Notes under the pieces: model-generated
The model's input: the letters and a program-made list of their open reading frames with translations, nothing else
Databases searched by the model: none
What the model was told of the DNA's origin: nothing
Translations under genes and position numbers: made by a program
Source of the DNA: Sinorhizobium shofinae
GTDB lineage: Bacteria > Pseudomonadota > Alphaproteobacteria > Rhizobiales > Rhizobiaceae
DNA length: 64,000 nucleotides
NCBI GenBank assembly: GCA_001704765.1
Contig: MBFK01000172.1
Coordinates: 1 to 64,000, forward strand
Direction of reading: 5' to 3'
Part shown: positions 8,902 through 18,342 of the stretch, in pieces
Layout: the number at the start of each line of letters is the position of its first letter
Numbering within the stretch: position 1 is the stretch's first letter

Positions 8902-9829
8902 GCCAATGCACATCTCATGGGATATGACGCCGGCTCGCCTGTCGGAGCGTCTCTCTCCGGAAACACGGGCAATGATCTCGCGGCTGCGCACCGCGCTGGT
9001 CTATGTGGTGCTCGGGCTCGGCGCGCTCGTGATGGTGGCGCCGTTCCTGTGGATGTTCACCACCAGCTTCCGGCCCGTGGCGGAAGCCTTCACGCTTCCG
9101 CCACGCTGGCTGCCGGGTCTCGGTTCAAGCCTGGAGAGCTACCGCCGGCTGCTTTCCTCGGATGTCCCGATCGGGCGTTTCTTCTGGAACTCCACCGTGC
9201 TTGCGACCGCAGTTACGCTCGGCTACGTCGCCATGACCACCATCGCCGGGTACGCCTTCGCGCGGCTCCGCTTCCCGTTCAAGAACGCGCTCTTTGCTCT
9301 GCTCCTGGTCTCCCTGATGGTTCCCATACAGACGACGCTGGTGCCGCTGTTCCTGCTGATGCGCTGGCTCGGCCTCGTCGACAGCCAGTGGTCGATCATC
9401 GTTCCCGGCCTCACCGGCGCCTTCGCGCCCGGCATGTCGGGCGTGTTCGGCATCTTCCTGATGCGGCAGTTCTTCCTGACCCTTCCCAAGGAACTGTTCG
9501 AGGCGGCGCGCGTCGACAACGCCGGACATTTCCGCACCTTCTGGTCGATTGCCGTGCCGCTCGCGGGCCCGCAGATCGCGGCACTCTCCGTCATCATCTT
9601 CACCATGACCTGGAACGACTATTTCATGCCGTTGGTCTTCCTGAATTCGGTCGACCAGATGGTGCTGCCCGTCGGCATCATGTCGATCCGTGACCCGGTC
9701 GGGAATTCATCAGCGACCTCGGAGGTCATCGCGGCGGTTTCGCTGTCGATCTTGCCGGTTTTGCTGGTCTTCCTGGTGGCGCAGCGTTGGATCATCGACT
9801 CCTTCGTGCGGGCCGGTGTGAAAGGCTGA
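8894..9829 (+). CDS. Sugar ABC permease (MalG/UgpE type)
   Basis: A 311-residue inner-membrane permease with six membrane segments and an EAA loop (LPKELFEAARVDNAGHFRTFWSIAVPLAGP). It pairs with the preceding permease to form the sugar channel. The start at ATG 8894 overlaps the end of the previous permease by eight bases, usual for such pairs; longer upstream frames are overlap shadows. The N-terminus has about 30 extra cytoplasmic residues before the first membrane segment. Last transporter gene of the operon; the LacI regulator follows after 97 bases. Confidence 0.88.
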   Translation: MNKPMHISWDMTPARLSERLSPETRAMISRLRTALVYVVLGLGALVMVAPFLWMFTTSFRPVAEAFTLPPRWLPGLGSSLESYRRLLSSDVPIGRFFWNSTVLATAVTLGYVAMTTIAGYAFARLRFPFKNALFALLLVSLMVPIQTTLVPLFLLMRWLGLVDSQWSIIVPGLTGAFAPGMSGVFGIFLMRQFFLTLPKELFEAARVDNAGHFRTFWSIAVPLAGPQIAALSVIIFTMTWNDYFMPLVFLNSVDQMVLPVGIMSIRDPVGNSSATSEVIAAVSLSILPVLLVFLVAQRWIIDSFVRAGVKG

Positions 9830-9926
9830 CTTGTTTGTGATTGATCAGGTGGAGCGATGGCTATGGGCGTGATCACAATGCTATCGAGGGCACCGGTGAA
9901 GCGGTTTGTGCGCTCAGGGGAAGACA

Positions 9927-10946
9927 ATGGTCAGCATTAAGGACGTTGCAGCACTTGCCGGCGTGTCGGATCGAACCGTGTCGCGCGTCGTCAACGGCGA
10001 AGGTCTGATCCGTCCGAAAACCAAGAAAAAGGTTCAGAAGGCGATCGAGACGCTGGGCTACGTTCCGAACCAAGCCGCTCGATTGATGCGCACCAGCCGT
10101 TCCAGCGTGCTCGGATTGATCACCGACGTCGTATCGACGACGCCGTTTTCGACCGATATCGTGCGCGGCATTCAGGACGCCCTTGATGACACTCCTTATA
10201 CGCTGCTGACGGTGAACACCTCCGCGGATCCGGCGAAAGAGCAGCGCGCCTGGAAGATCTTCCGCGAGCATGGCATCGGCGGCGTATTCTATGTGACGAT
10301 GTTTCATCGTCACGTTCCGCGGGATACTGAATTTCCGAGTACGCCGACCGTGCTGGTAAATTGCAGCGCTCCCGACCAGGCTCTGCCGTCAATCGTACCG
10401 GACGACTATCAAGGCGGACTGGATGCTGTCCGCCATCTCGTCGAGCAGGGACATCGAAAGATCGCCTATGTCGTGCTGAATGAACTGATCCTGGCGGCCG
10501 ACCTTCGCGGCCGGGCATTCTTCGACGGGCTGGCGGCGGCTGGCATCGAGGTTCGAAAGGAATGGATCGTTCCGGGGCGCGTAGGAGCCATATTTGCCGA
10601 CAAGCTTGTGGCTTTCGAGAACGCGCGGCGCATTCTTGACAATCCTGACCGACCGACGGCAGTCGTTTGTGGCAATGACGAGATCGCGCTGCAGGTCTAT
10701 TGCGCCGCCACGGATCTCGGACTGCGGGTGCCAGATGATGTCTCCATCATCGGCTTCGACGATTTCCAGGTCATCACGACCGGCATTCAGCCACCCCTCA
10801 CAACGATGGCATTGCCTTATCGCGACATGGGCGCTCTGGCAGTTCGAATGTTGCTCGACATCATCGCGGGCCACCCCCCGAAAAAGAAACATGTCGAGTA
10901 TCGCTGCGAGCTCGTCATTCGCAATTCGGTTTCCCCACCGAAATAG
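9927..10946 (+). CDS. LacI-family transcriptional regulator (module A)
   Basis: A 339-residue repressor. The N-terminal helix-turn-helix MVSIKDVAALAGVSDRTVSRV (residues 1-21) and hinge lead into a periplasmic-binding-protein-like effector domain. ATG 9927 follows AGGGGAAG; the ATG-less extension upstream is ignored. Its closest relative in the window is the regulator at 17282-18301: same length, the same VSTTPxSxDIVRGIQD motif after the hinge, and a related recognition helix. It probably binds the inverted operator at 4064-4107 and senses a sugar carried or released by the operon. Confidence 0.88.
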   Translation: MVSIKDVAALAGVSDRTVSRVVNGEGLIRPKTKKKVQKAIETLGYVPNQAARLMRTSRSSVLGLITDVVSTTPFSTDIVRGIQDALDDTPYTLLTVNTSADPAKEQRAWKIFREHGIGGVFYVTMFHRHVPRDTEFPSTPTVLVNCSAPDQALPSIVPDDYQGGLDAVRHLVEQGHRKIAYVVLNELILAADLRGRAFFDGLAAAGIEVRKEWIVPGRVGAIFADKLVAFENARRILDNPDRPTAVVCGNDEIALQVYCAATDLGLRVPDDVSIIGFDDFQVITTGIQPPLTTMALPYRDMGALAVRMLLDIIAGHPPKKKHVEYRCELVIRNSVSPPK

Positions 10947-11065
10947 CTGACGCCAGATCTGCTCAGCCCTTGATCCGGGCGGTTCCCGAACGGCGCGCTC
11001 CCCACGGCTTCAAGCCGATGGCGTCGCCATGGCGGCATTGATTAACAGAGGATGCTCCGTTCGAG

Positions 11066-11089
11066 AAAAAAGCCCGGCGCGAACGCCGG
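11066..11089 (-). terminator. Rho-independent terminator of the GH91 operon
   Basis: Read on the minus strand, CCGGCG, a TTCG loop and CGCCGG are followed after two bases by six T (11071-11066). It lies about 155 bases beyond the GH91 stop codon, in the 297-base convergent gap between the LacI gene and GH91. Confidence 0.7.
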
Positions 11090-11243
11090 CCAGTCTGCTC
11101 GGGAGGAAAGCTTATCGATCCCACAGACCATGTTCGGGCCAGCGGCGCACGAGCCGTTGGTTGTCATGAATAAAACTCCGAATTGTCCATGAATTTTCCA
11201 CAAAAGATCTAGCTACGATCCGTCTATATTGAAATTTCTCCGA

Positions 11244-12620
11244 CTATTGTCCAGGAACTGGAGTGCCCCTAAATGCATTCATCGTTCTATCCATCTCAAC
11301 ATGTTCGTCACTGCCTGTATCTATGACTGTATTCCGCGCAGACCCCTTTTGCACCAGTACTGCCGTTACTTCGAGCGCCGTCAAATTGTTAGTTGAAAGC
11401 AATGCGCCCACTTGTGTTGAAAAACAGGCACTGTTTGGTGCATCATTGATCTGCGATATTTCGGTTGTGGCCACAATGTGATTATTGGCTATGTAATTGC
11501 CGCTACCGGAAACCACGTTAATTATCACGGGCTTTACGGCGAGGGGCTTGAGATATTGAGTATCGATAGTTACCGAAATGTGATTCGCGATTACCGAATT
11601 GTTGCTGCCGTCAATTTGCAAAAGTCCGAACAGATCATCCAAGCCGTTATCGTACTTCTGCATGGGCGCCCACGGCTCGCGATCTCGCAAAAAGTGATTT
11701 GAGGAAACCAAATTCTCGCAACAGTTAGCAGCAAAAACCAACATTCCGGGATAAAATGAATGGAATCTATTTCCTGTGACCGAGGAACGCACCACGCCGG
11801 AAAAATAGACACTGCTAGATCCTCGAGGGAATACGTTATTTGAGGATACTAGAATGCCCCCATAATTTTCAGCGTAAATGGAGTGTCCCCTATATCCGGC
11901 TCCGACAAAATTATTTGCTACTCTTGAGGCCTGCCCCATACCTTTCAATTCGATACAGTTGCCGCACTCTGCAATGAAATTGTTATCTATCGCCAGCGCA
12001 TCTGCATCATGAACAGTAACTCCATGCTCCAGATAGATAAGACCCATCCCCGTTATTCGGAATGAGTCATTGGCGCTGCCTACATAGATTCCCGTTTTGC
12101 CATTCTTGTATGTATTTTCTGCATCATTTTGCCCCGAACCATCATCAATGAAGTGCAGGCCATCGATGCAAAAGTCAGCAAATTCCACAGAGCTTATACG
12201 AGGATTTCCGGTGCGCTTAACATAAAATGCGGCTCCAGCAGCCTCACCGTCGGCGGCCTCTGGAGAAGTGTCCACAAGTATGCGACTTCCGCCCGGCCAC
12301 ACTTCGCGCCAGTGTGCCAGCTCGCTTGCGGGTGTGTTGAAACGGATGCTCGAAGACGTAAAACCATGTCCAGAGCCCACAATTTTTAGATAGCTCACGT
12401 CTATAACGACTTGAGTGACAAGGCGATAATCGCCTGGCGGTATATAGATCACTGCTCCAGGTTTTCCGCCATCATTTAGGTCGGAAACCGGTTGCCTGCT
12501 TTTAATATCCGCAATGATGCTATTGATAACCGCTCCAATATCCTCATAGGGGTTCCCTACGGAATACTTCGTTACGTTGTAACAGTTTTCGCTAACCATT
12601 GTTAATGTCTCCGCGGACAT
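11244..12620 (-). CDS. GH91 enzyme: difructose anhydride III hydrolase / inulin fructotransferase family
   Basis: A 458-residue right-handed beta-helix protein that I recognise as glycoside hydrolase family 91. The conserved stretches include GNPYEDIGAVINSIIADIKSR, GGKPGAVIYIPPGDY, SGHGFTSSSIRFN, FIAECGNCIEL and GNRFHSFYPGMLVF. Known members are secreted inulin fructotransferases, which release difructose anhydride III from inulin, and DFA III hydrolases, which open it to inulobiose. Acidic residues Asp212, Glu218 and Glu224 sit in the conserved beta-helix core near the known catalytic region. No signal peptide is seen, and the gene follows an ABC importer on the same strand, so an intracellular DFA III hydrolase is the better inference. 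The start at 12620 has GGAG about eight bases upstream. Its G+C is close to 50 percent in sampled lines, clearly below its neighbours, which suggests recent acquisition. Confidence 0.82.
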   Translation of the reverse strand: MSAETLTMVSENCYNVTKYSVGNPYEDIGAVINSIIADIKSRQPVSDLNDGGKPGAVIYIPPGDYRLVTQVVIDVSYLKIVGSGHGFTSSSIRFNTPASELAHWREVWPGGSRILVDTSPEAADGEAAGAAFYVKRTGNPRISSVEFADFCIDGLHFIDDGSGQNDAENTYKNGKTGIYVGSANDSFRITGMGLIYLEHGVTVHDADALAIDNNFIAECGNCIELKGMGQASRVANNFVGAGYRGHSIYAENYGGILVSSNNVFPRGSSSVYFSGVVRSSVTGNRFHSFYPGMLVFAANCCENLVSSNHFLRDREPWAPMQKYDNGLDDLFGLLQIDGSNNSVIANHISVTIDTQYLKPLAVKPVIINVVSGSGNYIANNHIVATTEISQINDAPNSACFSTQVGALLSTNNLTALEVTAVLVQKGSARNTVIDTGSDEHVEMDRTMNAFRGTPVPGQ

Positions 12621-12806
12621 TTCTTACTCCACTGCGAGAGTAGACTGATGTTCTTGATTGGCTTGTTGCTCGCAAGCCGCCTGGGGAAACGCGTTCAGCT
12701 CTCTGTTTGAATTCGCAGCAAGGTCCTGGCTGCAGATCGAAAGAGTTGCAGGCGATTGGTGGCGATAGACGGGCTAGTCATTCTTGTTTTTTTCCTGGCT
12801 ATGCCA

Positions 12807-13949
12807 TCACCAGATGCTGGCGCGGGTGTCCGGTTCAAAGAAGTGAAGTTCTTCGGCATCGACAGCGATGCGCGCGATGTCACCTGCGCGTACTGTGCTC
12901 TTCGGAGAAAAACGGGCTACGGCAGCTTTTTCGTCGCTGATGTCGGCGACGGCGTCCGGGTCGCCAGCATCCACCCAAGATGCATCGATATTCAGATGCA
13001 CCATGGATTCAGAACCTAGGGCCTCAACAAGAGTGACCGGGGCCGAGATCTCGGCCGAAGAAGGCCGGATTGCGGCGTCGTTCATGTGCTCGGGCCGGAT
13101 ACCGACAATGACCTGACGGTTAGACGCACCGTTGAGCGAGGGGCGGTATTCGAAAACCTGGTCAGGGATTTCGAAACTGTTGCTGCCTAGGGTCAGCGTC
13201 CTTCCATTCAGAACGGCCTCGTACAAGTTCATCGAGGGCGATCCGATAAAGGCGGCGACGAAAATGTTCGTCGGGCGGGCATAGAGCTGCTGGGGCGTGT
13301 CGACCTGCTGCAGCACCCCACCTTTCATCACCGCGACCCGGTCACCCATCGTCATCGCCTCGACCTGGTCGTGGGTCACGTAAATCGTCGTGACATTCAG
13401 TTTTCTTTGCAGGCTGGCGATCTCGGCGCGCATCTGTACGCGCAGCTTGGCATCGAGGTTCGACAACGGTTCATCCATCAGGAAGGCTGCCGGCTTGCGG
13501 ACGATCGCTCGCCCCATTGCGACGCGCTGGCGCTGTCCCCCGGAGAGAAGCGCCGGTTTGCGGTCGAGCAATGTCGTCAGTTCGAGAATGCGCGCGGCCT
13601 CGTTTACGCGGCTGTCAATCTCAGCCTTGGGCAGTCCGGCCATCAGCAAGGGAAAGGCGATGTTTTCGCGCACCGTCTTATGCGGATAGAGCGCGTAGGA
13701 TTGGAAGACCATGGCAATATCGCGGTCTTTGGGATCGACATCGTTGACGACCCGGTCACCGATCTTAAGTTCACCGCTGGAAATGGTCTCCAGGCCAGCG
13801 ATCATTCTGAGCGCCGTCGACTTCCCACATCCCGACGGACCAACAAACACCATGAACTCGCCATCCATGATGTCGAAGCTGAGATCATGAAGCGCGTGAA
13901 AGCTGTTTCCGTAGATCTTGTTGATATTGCGCAGTTCTATACCGGCCAT
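12807..13949 (-). CDS. Sugar ABC transporter ATP-binding protein (UgpC/MalK family), module B
   Basis: A 380-residue ATPase. Walker A GPSGCGKST is at residues 37-45, signature LSGGQRQRVAMGRAIV, Walker B AFLMDEPLSN, H-loop THDQVEAMT, then a long TOBE-type regulatory domain. It powers the importer formed by the two permeases just upstream on the minus strand. The permease stop and this start are separated by about ten bases. GH91 follows after 186 bases on the same strand. It differs in sequence from the module A ATPase, so the two are paralogues rather than a recent duplication. Confidence 0.9.
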   Translation of the reverse strand: MAGIELRNINKIYGNSFHALHDLSFDIMDGEFMVFVGPSGCGKSTALRMIAGLETISSGELKIGDRVVNDVDPKDRDIAMVFQSYALYPHKTVRENIAFPLLMAGLPKAEIDSRVNEAARILELTTLLDRKPALLSGGQRQRVAMGRAIVRKPAAFLMDEPLSNLDAKLRVQMRAEIASLQRKLNVTTIYVTHDQVEAMTMGDRVAVMKGGVLQQVDTPQQLYARPTNIFVAAFIGSPSMNLYEAVLNGRTLTLGSNSFEIPDQVFEYRPSLNGASNRQVIVGIRPEHMNDAAIRPSSAEISAPVTLVEALGSESMVHLNIDASWVDAGDPDAVADISDEKAAVARFSPKSTVRAGDIARIAVDAEELHFFEPDTRASIW

Positions 13950-13959
13950 GCTTGTCTCC

Positions 13960-14796
13960 TCATCCCTTCACAGCGCCGAACGTCAGCCCGCCGACGATCT
14001 GTTTTTGAAGTGCGAGCGTTACGATGATGACGGGCAGCGAATAGAGCACGGCCGCCGCGGTCATCGCTCCCCATGCAAGTCCATAGACGGAATTGTATTC
14101 GGCAATGACGATCGGAGCCGTCTTGGTCGATTCAGACGTCAGCAGCAGTGCGTAGAGGAACTCGTTCCAGCTGGTGATGAAGGTGAAGAGCGCGGTCACC
14201 GCGATCCCGCCCGTCATGATCGGAAGGATGATCTTGCGAAAGGCCTCGAACCGTGTGCATCCGTCCATGCGCGCGGCTTCTTCGAGTTCCTTCGGCACGC
14301 CCTCGAAAAAAGCCGACATGAGCAGCAGCGCCAGCGGCACAGCTGCGGAGGTGTGAGCGAGAACCAGGCCAGGAAGGGTGTCGAGCAGGCCCATGGACTT
14401 TAAAAGCTGGAACAGCGGCACACCTAGCGACACCGATGGGACCATACGGGTGACCAGGGCAAAGAGCAGGAAAAACGTCGTGATCCGGCGGCGATACTGG
14501 GTGGCAACATAGGCGGCCGGCACGGCCACCATCAGCGAGAGCGCCGTCGTCAGCACCGCCACCGTGAGCGAATTGATGAAGGCCTTCGGCAGAGTAGACG
14601 ATTGCAAGACTTCGCGAAAATTCTCGAACGATATGACGGCGGGGAAAAAGCTTGGCGGGATCTGCTGGACATCGGCCGCCGGTTTGATGGAAGTCATCAA
14701 CAGATAGATGTAGGGCAGCGCGTAAGACAGCACGAGCACGAGGGCTGCGGCGTTAATCAAGACTCCGCTGAGATTGGGGCGGGACACTCTATGCAT
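13960..14796 (-). CDS. Sugar ABC permease (MalG type), module B
   Basis: A 278-residue inner-membrane permease with six membrane segments and an EAA loop, GVPKELEEAARMDGCTRFEAFRKIILPIM. ATG 14796 is chosen over an upstream start at 14826 because GGAGG lies eight bases before it and it gives the usual 8-base overlap with the preceding permease gene. Together with the permease at 14789-15670 it makes the transport channel for the module B sugar. Confidence 0.88.
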   Translation of the reverse strand: MHRVSRPNLSGVLINAAALVLVLSYALPYIYLLMTSIKPAADVQQIPPSFFPAVISFENFREVLQSSTLPKAFINSLTVAVLTTALSLMVAVPAAYVATQYRRRITTFFLLFALVTRMVPSVSLGVPLFQLLKSMGLLDTLPGLVLAHTSAAVPLALLLMSAFFEGVPKELEEAARMDGCTRFEAFRKIILPIMTGGIAVTALFTFITSWNEFLYALLLTSESTKTAPIVIAEYNSVYGLAWGAMTAAAVLYSLPVIIVTLALQKQIVGGLTFGAVKG

Positions 14797-15670
14797 GGAC
14801 CGGCCTCCAAATCTTCCAGTAGGCAATCCCGGCCAGAACCATCATGACGAGGAGGAACAAGGTGCCGGACGCGGAGGCCTCGCCGAGATCGCCGAAACGA
14901 ACCATCCTCTGATAGATGTTCATCGAGAACACTTCCGAAGCATGGCGGGGACCACCCTGCGTCTGAATCCAGATGAGGTCGAATGTCTTGGCCGCATCCA
15001 CGCCACGCACGATCACGACGACCGCGATCACCGGCCGCATTAGAGGCAGGGTCACATGCCAGAATCGTTTGAGCGCGTTCGCCCCGTCGATCCGTGCCGC
15101 CTCAAGCAGGTCCTTCGGGATGTTCGTCAGCCCTGCGTAGGAGACGAGCGCGACAAAGGAGGTCGTCAGCCAGATGTCGGCAAAGGATACGGAATAGATG
15201 ACGATATCCTCGCTGGACAGCCAGGCGATCTCATTAGGGTCGCTGATCAGCCCCAACTGTACGAGGCCATAGTTCAGGATGCCGATATTGCCCACCAGGA
15301 GGAATCTCCAGAGCAGGCCGGCAACGATGGGCGGAACCATCAGCGGCAGAGCGAAGATCGTGCGGTGCCAACGCGACTGGCCGACCATGGCCGAGAACAG
15401 CAGCGCCGCACAGAAGCCGAACGTGAATTCGAAAAAGAGGGCGAAGACCGAATATTGCAGCGTCCGCAGAGCACTTTCGGCGACACGTTTCGAGGTTAGG
15501 GCATCGATATAGTTCTGCAGCCCGACCCATTCGCGTATGTGGGGCGTGATCGTTTCGACCTTGAAAAAGGAATCGAAAATCAGCAGCCCCACCGGGTAAG
15601 CGACCAACAAGCCGAGGATCGCAACCGCGGGCGCGAGCATGCAGAGCACAAATCGGTCTTCATCCGACAT
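14789..15670 (-). CDS. Sugar ABC permease (MalF type), module B
   Basis: A 293-residue permease with six membrane segments. The EAA loop reads NIPKDLLEAARIDGANALKRFWHVTLPLM. The start at 15670 has a CGGAGA site upstream. It ends in an overlap with the next permease and follows the binding-protein gene after 65 bases. Unlike its counterpart in module A, this gene is intact. Confidence 0.88.
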   Translation of the reverse strand: MSDEDRFVLCMLAPAVAILGLLVAYPVGLLIFDSFFKVETITPHIREWVGLQNYIDALTSKRVAESALRTLQYSVFALFFEFTFGFCAALLFSAMVGQSRWHRTIFALPLMVPPIVAGLLWRFLLVGNIGILNYGLVQLGLISDPNEIAWLSSEDIVIYSVSFADIWLTTSFVALVSYAGLTNIPKDLLEAARIDGANALKRFWHVTLPLMRPVIAVVVIVRGVDAAKTFDLIWIQTQGGPRHASEVFSMNIYQRMVRFGDLGEASASGTLFLLVMMVLAGIAYWKIWRPVHA

Positions 15671-15735
15671 GTCGGTCTCCGAAAGCTGGTGGCGCGAGCG
15701 GCATAGATCCGCCCGCGATTGAGGAACGTACGAGG

Positions 15736-16995
15736 TTAGTCGAGAATGTCCTCGATCGTTTCCTTGGCTTCCGTCAGGACTTCGCCGACATCGGCCTTGC
15801 AGGTCAGCGCCTGCTGGACCGCGGGCAGGACGGCTTCGTCGACGATTTCCTGATATTTCTCGTTGATCGGCCGGCCTTGCGTTGCAGGCGCACCCAGCGT
15901 CTCAAGCAACGGCGTAAAGTGCTCGTAGCCGGGCTTGCTGGCATAACTGCTATAGGCGGAATTCGTCGCGGCGAGGCCGAGCGGGGCTTCGATGCCCAAA
16001 GCGTTATTGGCGATCGCAAAAGCGATGAACTTCTTCGCCGCGTCCTTGTGCTGTGAAGTCGAGGGGACGACATTGTACCAGGGACCGGGAATAGCTGCGA
16101 TTCCTGCATCGCCGGCGAGCATCGGAGCGACGCCGACCTTACCGCTGACCTTTGAATCCTCTGGCGTCATCTTGTAGGCGTGCGCCCAGAATTTCATCAT
16201 CGCCGTCTTGCCCTGATAGAACAGGTTCTGCGCTTCGCCCCAACCGATCTCGTTGACGTTTTCCGGGACGGAATGATCGGTGCAGTGCGGTGCGATGTAG
16301 AACTCGAGCGCCTTCTTGTGCGCCTCGTTGTCGATGATGACCTTGCCATCCTTGTCGAGGATCACGCCGGGCGAGCCCGCCTGCAGCACATGCGCCATCC
16401 ATTCCTCCGAGAAGGTGCCGATGGTGTCGGTGCCCCAGAAGTCGACCTTGCCGTCACTGTCAGTGTCGCGCGTGAAGAATTTTGCTATGTCGCGCCATTG
16501 CTGCCAGGTCTTGGGCGGAGCAAGGGGATATCCATACTTCGCCTGGAAGGCCTCTTTTTCCTCCGGCTTATCGAACAGGTCCTTTCGATAGAAGACAATC
16601 TCGGCGTTCGCCCATGTGGGCATCCCGATCAGTTTGTCTCCGACCTTCGCGTCAGCGAGCAAGGCAGGCGGCAGGTCCGCGCGAACCGCGTCGGTGAAAA
16701 GAGCCGACAGATCCTCGACATGTTTTGCGAATTTTGCATTCCAGACCACGTCGATCGTTACGACATCGAATGCCGACGAACCGGAAGCAATCTCCGCGGA
16801 GAATTTGTCGAATACGCCCTGATAGGGAACGACGGTGAACTTGACCTCAAGACCGGTCTCGGCGGTGAACTTCTCGGCTACCGCCTTCTGAAGCATCTCG
16901 CCGCCACCTTCCACCAGGACATTGATGGTTTCGGCTCGGGCGGAGGCCGCCATGAACACAAGCGCAAGCGCGCTGGCACTAAGCAGTCTATTCAT
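15736..16995 (-). CDS. Sugar ABC transporter substrate-binding protein, module B
   Basis: A 419-residue family 1 solute-binding protein. A Sec signal peptide occupies residues 1-21 (hydrophobic LLSASALALVFMAASARA) with cleavage before ETINVL. It acts in the periplasm and is the first gene of the module B operon, directly behind the twin operator at 17066-17101. The Sec route contrasts with the Tat signal of the module A protein, showing that the two transporters have separate origins. Ligand is inferred to be the substrate of GH91, possibly difructose anhydride III. Confidence 0.88.
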   Translation of the reverse strand: MNRLLSASALALVFMAASARAETINVLVEGGGEMLQKAVAEKFTAETGLEVKFTVVPYQGVFDKFSAEIASGSSAFDVVTIDVVWNAKFAKHVEDLSALFTDAVRADLPPALLADAKVGDKLIGMPTWANAEIVFYRKDLFDKPEEKEAFQAKYGYPLAPPKTWQQWRDIAKFFTRDTDSDGKVDFWGTDTIGTFSEEWMAHVLQAGSPGVILDKDGKVIIDNEAHKKALEFYIAPHCTDHSVPENVNEIGWGEAQNLFYQGKTAMMKFWAHAYKMTPEDSKVSGKVGVAPMLAGDAGIAAIPGPWYNVVPSTSQHKDAAKKFIAFAIANNALGIEAPLGLAATNSAYSSYASKPGYEHFTPLLETLGAPATQGRPINEKYQEIVDEAVLPAVQQALTCKADVGEVLTEAKETIEDILD

Positions 16996-17012
16996 CGTTT
17001 CCTCCCTGTTTT

Positions 17013-17037
17013 AAGCCCGAGATCCTCACCCGGGCTT
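17013..17037 (-). other. Leader hairpin upstream of the binding-protein gene
   Basis: AAGCCCG (17013-17019) and CGGGCTT (17031-17037) form a 7-bp stem with an 11-base loop in the 5' leader of the minus-strand operon, between operator and start codon. Function is unknown; it could modulate mRNA stability or translation. Confidence 0.45.
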
Positions 17038-17065
17038 TTACATAGGAGGAAGCATAATGCTGTCT

Positions 17066-17101
17066 TGACGACGTTGTCAATACGAATTGTCGACGTTGTC
17101 A
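17066..17101 (-). promoter_or_regulatory. Twin LacI-type operator of the module B operon
   Basis: TGACGACGTTGTCAA (17066-17080) and TTGTCGACGTTGTCA (17087-17101) are separated by six bases. Their reverse complements are identical, in order and spacing, to the two 15-mers upstream of the lacI gene at 18343-18378. Cores are about two helical turns apart. The site sits about 70 bases before the binding-protein start, consistent with repression by the LacI protein encoded at 17282-18301. Confidence 0.78.
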
Positions 17102-17200
17102 TGCCCAGTTTCGCAGTTCTTGACGAGTTCCCGGACGATTAGCGGCGCGAGATGGTTGAGATGACGATGCGCAGAATGGAAACGCCCTACTCAGCGGTAT

Positions 17201-17216
17201 ACCCGAGATCTCGGGT
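17201..17216. other. Perfect 16-bp palindrome
   Basis: ACCCGAGATCTCGGGT is a loopless perfect palindrome about 65 bases beyond the lacI stop codon. It could be a protein-binding site or a weak transcription-end structure. No T-run follows. Confidence 0.4.
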
Positions 17217-17281
17217 TAGATGATCGCGACCGGTGTGCCCGGCTGCCAACCCTGACGAACCTTCGACGCCAGACAGCTGTT

Positions 17282-18301
17282 TCACACCGAACACACAGAA
17301 TCGCGTTCGATCAACTTGCACGCCAGAACGCGACGACTCGGGCGGATCTTGTCGCCCGCCACCACCCTATTCAACCACTCCGCGCCCTGAAGGCCGAGAT
17401 CATAGTAAGGCAGCGCGGCAGTGGTCAGTTGGGGTTTCAGCGCCATCGAGACTGTCCGGAAATCGTCAAAGCCGACGATGCTGATGTCCTGCGGAATTCT
17501 GAAGCCCAATGCCATGGCTGCGATATAGATTTGAATCGCCATCTCGTCGTTGCCACTCATGATCGCGGTCGGGCGATCCCTTTGTTGAAGAATCTCGGTC
17601 GCCGCCGCGAAGACATAGTTCTCCTCAGCGCCAACCGGTCCCTCCATGCCAAGACGGATGGAGAGGTCGCTGTCCGCCAGACCAAATTCCCTCGCGGTCT
17701 GGCGGAATGCGTCGAGGCGGAGCTCCGCGCCCAACAGGATCGGGTTGAGCCGGATGTAACCGATCTTGCGATGCCCACGTTCAAGCAGATGGCGGGTCAG
17801 ATCCCGCGCGCCTTGGAAGTCGTCAGGCTCGATGGACGGCCAGTCCTCGGCGGTTTGCGGCCTGCAATTGACCATCACTGTTGGAATGCTGACATCGCCG
17901 GCTGCGGGGTCGACGATGCGGCGGTACATCGTCACATAGAGAACGCCATCGATGCGATGGGACTGGAACATTTTCCAGATTTTCGCCTCCCTCTCGGAAG
18001 AGCCCACTGTGTTTGCGATCAGGATGGTTTTCCCATTGGCGTTCGCCCAGTCCTGGATCCCGCGTACGATGTCGACCGAATAGGGCGTCGTGGAAACATA
18101 GTCGGTGATGATACCGAATGTATTGGAGCGGCTCGACCGGATCTGGCGCGCGGCCATGTTCGGAACATAGCCCAAATCCCGGATCGCCTTCTCTACGCGC
18201 TCGCGCGTTTCTTCCGTCACATGCGGCTCGCCGTTGATGACGCGCGAGACGGTTTTGTTTGACACTCCGGCCGCCTTGGCGACGCTGATTATGCTGACCA
18301 T
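17282..18301 (-). CDS. LacI-family transcriptional regulator (module B)
   Basis: A 339-residue repressor with helix-turn-helix MVSIISVAKAAGVSNKTVSRV at residues 1-21 and a sugar-binding effector domain. A longer frame starts at 18394, but that extension runs through the operator; ATG 18301 after AGGAGAG is the sensible start. It lies upstream of the transporter operon on the same strand. Identical twin operators precede both this gene and the operon, so autoregulation plus operon repression is the simplest model. It is a paralogue of the regulator at 9927-10946. Confidence 0.88.
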   Translation of the reverse strand: MVSIISVAKAAGVSNKTVSRVINGEPHVTEETRERVEKAIRDLGYVPNMAARQIRSSRSNTFGIITDYVSTTPYSVDIVRGIQDWANANGKTILIANTVGSSEREAKIWKMFQSHRIDGVLYVTMYRRIVDPAAGDVSIPTVMVNCRPQTAEDWPSIEPDDFQGARDLTRHLLERGHRKIGYIRLNPILLGAELRLDAFRQTAREFGLADSDLSIRLGMEGPVGAEENYVFAAATEILQQRDRPTAIMSGNDEMAIQIYIAAMALGFRIPQDISIVGFDDFRTVSMALKPQLTTAALPYYDLGLQGAEWLNRVVAGDKIRPSRRVLACKLIERDSVCSV

Positions 18302-18342
18302 GCCTTCATCTCTCCTGCTCAGCGCACCATAAATCAGTTCAA

